Origin: Hyphomicrobiales bacterium
GTDB taxonomy: Bacteria > Pseudomonadota > Alphaproteobacteria > Rhizobiales > Aestuariivirgaceae
NCBI GenBank assembly: GCA_016185245.1
Contig: JACPNZ010000018.1
Coordinates: forward strand, 62,001 to 126,000
Direction: 5' to 3'
Length of the DNA stretch: 64,000 nucleotides
The notes under the pieces were generated by a model. It was not told the DNA's origin, searched no databases, and saw only the letters and a program-made list of their open reading frames with translations. The position numbers and the translations under genes are program-made. Of this stretch, positions 60,598-64,000 are shown in pieces. Position 1 is the stretch's first letter; the number at the start of each line of letters is the position of its first letter.

Positions 60598-61224
60598 CTA
60601 GCGCGGATAGGCGATGGCCACGGCATGGCCAGATTTCAGTGAAACCTGTACGGCCCCGTTAGCAATATTCGAGAGAGTGAGCGTCGATCCGAGCGCAATG
60701 TCCCGCTGCTGGAGGGGCCATCTCACCCCGGTAAGATCCAATCCTACAAGCTCGGTCATTGGCACCAGGCTCAGGCGGGTGCCCGCCGGCAAGTCAATCA
60801 ACGTGTGCCCCGGGATGATGGGATGAGCTTCTTCGTCGCCGCTCGTCATGCGGGCCGGGATTCCGGCGCGGGCAAGCTGGATTATCTGGCCAAAATGGCC
60901 CAGCATGTGGTCAGCTTGGCCACCAAATCCTCCGACCAGCAGCACACTTCTAGCGCCCTTGCTCAGCGCATCGGCGATGGCCAACCCACCGTCAGTTGTA
61001 TCCTTTTCCGCCGAAAATGTCTGACGCGGAATGTGACGGTACTGGACCGCGAGTTCCGATCCGGAGGAATCAAAGTCTCCAACCCACAATTCCGGCGTCA
61101 CTCCCAGAGCCGCGGCATGGACTATGCCGCTGTCGGCAGCGATGACCCGGGCCCCCGCGATCTGCTTACGAAGACGGGAAGTGATGGTCAGATTGCCGCC
61201 GAGAAGGATCGCAAAGTGTGCCAT
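60598..61224 (-). CDS. thiN: Thiamine diphosphokinase (thiamine pyrophosphokinase)
   Basis: A 208-residue enzyme that transfers pyrophosphate from ATP to thiamine, giving TPP. The N-terminal domain has ARVIAADSGIVHAAALGVTPELWVGDFDSSG near residues 27-57, where GDFDSS is the metal site, and AEKDTTDGGLAIADAL near 73, the second signature. The C-terminal thiamine-binding region holds GTRLSLVPMTELVGLDLTGVRWPL and SNIANGAVQVSLKSGHAV. It is divergent from the riboswitch-controlled thiamine importer, so uptake and activation are encoded back to back. Confidence 0.93.
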   Translation of the reverse strand: MAHFAILLGGNLTITSRLRKQIAGARVIAADSGIVHAAALGVTPELWVGDFDSSGSELAVQYRHIPRQTFSAEKDTTDGGLAIADALSKGARSVLLVGGFGGQADHMLGHFGQIIQLARAGIPARMTSGDEEAHPIIPGHTLIDLPAGTRLSLVPMTELVGLDLTGVRWPLQQRDIALGSTLTLSNIANGAVQVSLKSGHAVAIAYPR

Positions 61225-61289
61225 GGCCGTTCCCTAGCAGATGAAGCTTGTCAGCGCATCCCGCAAGGCGTATTCCGGTGCTTGCTCTC

Positions 61290-61373
61290 AACGGGGTGCC
61301 ACACTAGTGGCTGAGAGGCGCTCATGCGCCAACCCGCTGAACCTGATCCGGATCATGCCGGCGGAGGGATTGC
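61290..61373 (+). ncRNA. TPP riboswitch (THI box)
   Basis: The aptamer is clear. GGGGTGCC is followed by CTGAGA at 61311, then ACCCGCTGAACCTGATCCGG and CATGCCGGCGGAGGGA, all canonical THI-box elements. It lies upstream of thiB on the same strand. The expression platform appears to act on translation through the hairpin at 61398-61421. Confidence 0.96.
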
Positions 61374-61397
61374 GAGCGGGACCGCACCGGTTCCATT

Positions 61398-61421
61398 CCT
61401 CCATCCGCTGGCGAATGGAGG
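61398..61421 (+). promoter_or_regulatory. Ribosome-site-sequestering hairpin of the TPP riboswitch
   Basis: Arms CCTCCAT (61398-61404) and ATGGAGG (61415-61421) form a 7-base stem, and the 3' arm contains the GGAGG ribosome site 5 bases before the thiB ATG. With TPP bound, pairing would hide the site and block translation. There is no T-run, so this is a translational rather than a termination switch. Confidence 0.75.
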
Positions 61422-61425
61422 TACC

Positions 61426-62421
61426 ATGAAGAAGATTCTCACCGCCCTGTTCGCTCTCTTTGCCCTCGCTGTTCCCGCTACGGCAAGGGAAACTCTCACC
61501 ATCTATACTTACGACAGCTTTGTCTCAGATTGGGGGCCAGGCGCCAAGATCAAGGAAGCTTTCGAGAAAACCTGCGACTGCACCATCAAGTGGGTGGCAC
61601 CAGGAGATGGTGTTGCGGTACTCAATCGCTTGAAGCTCGAAGGCAAGAACACCAAGGCCGATGTCGTGCTTGGACTCGATACCAACCTGACGGCCGAGGC
61701 GGCATCCACCGGCCTCTTCGGCAAGCATGGCGTCGATCTCAGTCTCGCCCGGACCCCCGTGGCTTGGACCGACGAAATCTTCATGCCATTCGATTTCGCG
61801 CATTTCGCCGTGGTCTACGACAGTCAGGCAATCAAGCAGCCGCCAACAAGTCTCGATGAGCTGGTGAACGGCGATCCAACCCAGAAGATCGTGCTGGAAG
61901 ACCCCCGTTCGTCGACCCCGGGGCTCGGTTTTCTCCTGTGGATGAAATCGGTTTACGGCGACAAGGCCGGTGAGGCATGGAAGAAGCTGCGCCCCCGTAT
62001 CCTAACGACAGCGCCGGGCTGGTCGGATGCCTATGCCCTGTTTACCAAGGGCGAGGCCCCGATGGTCCTTTCCTACACCACCTCGCCTGCATACCATATG
62101 ATCGCCGAGAAAACCGACCGCTACAAGGCGGCCAGCTTTTCCGAAGGCCATTACCTGCAAATCGAAGTGGCGGGCCTCATCGACGCCTCGCCGAACCGCG
62201 CCCTTGCCCAAAAGTTCCTGCAATTCATGATGGGTCCCGGCTTTCAGGACCAGATCCCCACCAACAACTGGATGCTTCCGGCCGGAGCGACTTCGGCACC
62301 CCTACCCCCGGCCTTCGATACCCTCGTGAAGCCGACAAAAACGCTTCTCTTCACACCAGAGGATGTGGCCCAGAATCGCCGTGCCTGGATTGACGAGTGG
62401 CTGAATGCGATGGCGAACTGA
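61426..62421 (+). CDS. thiB: Thiamine ABC transporter substrate-binding protein
   Basis: A 331-residue periplasmic protein that binds thiamine and its phosphates. The start at 61426 ([20 protein letters not shown]) is a signal peptide with cleavage after ATA; GGAGG lies 4 bases upstream. The mature part begins [22 protein letters not shown], the ThiB hallmark, then [15 protein letters not shown] and [18 protein letters not shown] near residue 178. The upstream TPP riboswitch and downstream thiP-thiQ confirm the role over the related AEP/iron-binding proteins. Confidence 0.96.
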   Translation: MKKILTALFALFALAVPATARETLTIYTYDSFVSDWGPGAKIKEAFEKTCDCTIKWVAPGDGVAVLNRLKLEGKNTKADVVLGLDTNLTAEAASTGLFGKHGVDLSLARTPVAWTDEIFMPFDFAHFAVVYDSQAIKQPPTSLDELVNGDPTQKIVLEDPRSSTPGLGFLLWMKSVYGDKAGEAWKKLRPRILTTAPGWSDAYALFTKGEAPMVLSYTTSPAYHMIAEKTDRYKAASFSEGHYLQIEVAGLIDASPNRALAQKFLQFMMGPGFQDQIPTNNWMLPAGATSAPLPPAFDTLVKPTKTLLFTPEDVAQNRRAWIDEWLNAMAN

Positions 62422-63959
62422 ACTTGAGCCCTTTCGCAATAAGCCGGGCATCGGCACTGCTGGCACTCGGCGTGGTGTTGGCCGCGGTTACGGCCGGTTT
62501 CGGACCGGTCCTTGCAATGGCTCTTTACCAGTCACCGGCTAGGGCCGATCCCTATCTCTTCCAGGTCGTCAGGTTCACTCTCCTGCAGGCGTCCCTGTCC
62601 GCGGCCCTGTCCGTGGCTTTCGCCATTCCTTTCGCGCGCGGCCTCGCACGCCGGCGCTTTGCGGGGAAGGACGTCCTCGTGAACCTGCTCGGCCTACCCC
62701 TATCGCTTCCGGCCATTGTCGTGGTACTGGGTATCGTCCAGATCTATGGCCGGCAGGGTTGGTTTGGTGGAGTAATCGAGGTCTATGGACTCACTGGTAT
62801 TTTGTTGGCCCATGTGTTCTTTAACCTTCCACTGGCGGCACGCATACTGCTTGGACAACTTGCGGCCATCCCTTCGGAGAGCTTCCGGCTTGGCGCGCAG
62901 CTCGGCTTCCGTGATCGCGACGTGTGGACACGAATAGAATGGCCGCAACTGGCGCGCGCCCTTCCGGGAGTCGCCATACTGATCTTCCTGCTATGCACAG
63001 CGAGCTTCACAGTGGTGCTGACCCTTGGTGGCGGACCACGCGCCACGACCCTGGAAGTTGCCATCTACCAGGCCCTGCGATTTGATTTCGATCCGCCGCG
63101 GGCAGCATCGCTTGCCCTGATCCAGCTGGCCATCTGCGGGAGCCTAGTTCTCTTATCTTATGGCTTTTCGCCTGGCGCTGTGGGCATGCCGTCGTTGGGC
63201 CGCTTCGCCAGCCGCTATGACGGCACGTCCATAGCAGCTCGCATGGCGGATGGTTTCGCAATCGCTATGGCATTGTTGCTTCTGCTTCCGCCCTTGCTAG
63301 GCATAACTTTGCCCGGCCTCGCCAATTTAAGCATCGGCAGCGACTTGCTTCCCGCCGCCGGAACGAGTCTGGCAATCGGGCTGGCATCAGCCTTGCTTGC
63401 CGTATTGATCGTCTGGCCGCTCGCCCAGCTGGCGGCCCGCTCACACTGGTGGCGCAGACTGACGCCGCTGGCAATGCTTCTAGGCCTTATGGTTCCACCC
63501 GCGGTACTGGCGACCGGCTGGTTCATCGTCCTCGCACGATTTTCAACCGTCAGTGTTCCGGCCGCAGTTCTCGTCGTCGGCATGAATGCCCTGATGGCCT
63601 TGCCCTTCAGCTACACCGCCCTGGCTCCGGCGGTCGCAGTAGCGGCACAGCGCTATGACCGACTGTGCAGCAGCCTGGGCCTTGCTGGCTATCGCCGAAT
63701 GATTGTCGTGGACCTTGCCGTGCTAAGGCAGCCGCTCGGTCTCGCCTTCCTGATGGCGGCCATCGTCTCGCTCGGAGACCTCACGGCCATCATGTTGTTC
63801 GGCTCGCAGGACTTCGCCACCCTGCCGTCACTGATTTACCGGCAGATGGGCACCTATCGCATGGCAAGCGCCTCTGGCACCGCCCTGATCCTCACTCTGT
63901 TCACCTTCGTGCTAATCAGCCTCGCAAATCGCTGGAGCGTCGCCGATGATAAGGCTTGA
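62397..63959 (+). CDS. thiP: Thiamine ABC transporter permease
   Basis: An inner-membrane permease of 520 residues from the GTG at 62397, or 511 if a TTG at 62424 ([17 protein letters not shown]) is used. It holds two fused permease domains with about twelve spans. EAA loops are [23 protein letters not shown] near residue 155 and [25 protein letters not shown] near 425. It overlaps the thiB end by about 25 bases from the GTG and thiQ by 13, so the three are coupled. Confidence 0.94.
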   Translation: MAECDGELNLSPFAISRASALLALGVVLAAVTAGFGPVLAMALYQSPARADPYLFQVVRFTLLQASLSAALSVAFAIPFARGLARRRFAGKDVLVNLLGLPLSLPAIVVVLGIVQIYGRQGWFGGVIEVYGLTGILLAHVFFNLPLAARILLGQLAAIPSESFRLGAQLGFRDRDVWTRIEWPQLARALPGVAILIFLLCTASFTVVLTLGGGPRATTLEVAIYQALRFDFDPPRAASLALIQLAICGSLVLLSYGFSPGAVGMPSLGRFASRYDGTSIAARMADGFAIAMALLLLLPPLLGITLPGLANLSIGSDLLPAAGTSLAIGLASALLAVLIVWPLAQLAARSHWWRRLTPLAMLLGLMVPPAVLATGWFIVLARFSTVSVPAAVLVVGMNALMALPFSYTALAPAVAVAAQRYDRLCSSLGLAGYRRMIVVDLAVLRQPLGLAFLMAAIVSLGDLTAIMLFGSQDFATLPSLIYRQMGTYRMASASGTALILTLFTFVLISLANRWSVADDKA

Positions 63960-64000
63960 AGGCGTTCGCTTCCGCTTCGAAGACCTGGAAATGCGGTTCG
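63947..64000 (+). CDS. thiQ: Thiamine ABC transporter ATP-binding protein (5' end only)
   Basis: The frame opens at an ATG at 63947 that overlaps the thiP stop by 13 bases and runs off the window. The 18 visible residues read [18 protein letters not shown], the start of an ABC ATPase beta-sheet. Position after thiB-thiP makes thiQ near certain, though no Walker motif is inside the window. Confidence 0.8.

Noticed and set aside
61426-63959. thiB-thiP read as an AEP importer (PhnS/PhnU-like) serving the phosphonate operon
   Set aside because: The families are related, but the TPP riboswitch directly upstream and the adjacent thiN make thiamine uptake far more likely.

Overview
The window looks like chromosomal DNA of a GC-rich alphaproteobacterium of the order Hyphomicrobiales (Rhizobiales). 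The evidence is the set of order-typical genes: a DivL-like PAS kinase next to ahcY, Irr beside fabA-fabB-fabI, MmcB, a TIGR02300 zinc-ribbon protein, a short HprK with HPr and EIIA, and ChvG-ChvI beside pckA. About 64 protein genes, one tRNA, one pseudogene, a TPP riboswitch and two copies of a double-hairpin intergenic repeat can be supported. No rRNA, CRISPR array, prophage or insertion sequence was seen. All calls come from reading the sequence; no searches were run.

Layout. 1-2.7 kb: end-truncated DivL-like kinase and ahcY, with a hairpin repeat between them and an ArsR-type operator candidate before ahcY. 2.9-9.4 kb: a peptide-type ABC importer (binding protein, fused double ATPase, two permeases) with a DUF1194 gene. 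9.6-14.6 kb: aspartate ammonia-lyase and a TRAP transporter split over two strands. 14.6-18.2 kb: mmcB, irr and fabA-fabB-fabI. 18.2-27 kb, minus strand: a long operon-like run sppA, ihfB, lapA, ornithine cyclodeaminase-like, pyrF, trpF, trpB, a ParE/RHH toxin-antitoxin pair, trpA, accD, folC. 27-32 kb: rpsA, cmk, aroA, TIGR02300 protein, tRNA-Ala(GGC). 32-39 kb: pepA, then lptD-surA-pdxA-rsmA. 39-46 kb: a decayed L,D-transpeptidase, ptsH, EIIA, hprK, chvG, chvI, hugZ, pckA.

46-57.7 kb is the accessory highlight: a phosphonate breakdown region. Its operon is phnW-phnA-phnY, then a Na/Pi carrier and a GpdQ-like metallophosphoesterase, with a divergent LysR gene. It predicts AEP to phosphonoacetaldehyde to phosphonoacetate to acetate plus phosphate. 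Facing it are a class III PLP enzyme (possible PbfA-type lyase) and a divergent minus-strand group of a deacetylase of the histone-deacetylase fold, a GNAT acetyltransferase, a 3-hydroxyisobutyrate-dehydrogenase-like enzyme and a Cys-rich MarR protein. Whether this second group serves N-acylated or hydroxylated aminophosphonates, or a separate acetyl-polyamine or omega-amine pathway, cannot be settled from sequence alone.

57.7-64 kb: epmA and efp (divergent), an Fe-S RNA methyltransferase, thiamine pyrophosphokinase, and a TPP-riboswitch-controlled thiamine importer thiB-thiP-thiQ that runs off the right edge. Convergent neighbours are packed very tightly; three pairs overlap by exactly four bases at their stop codons.
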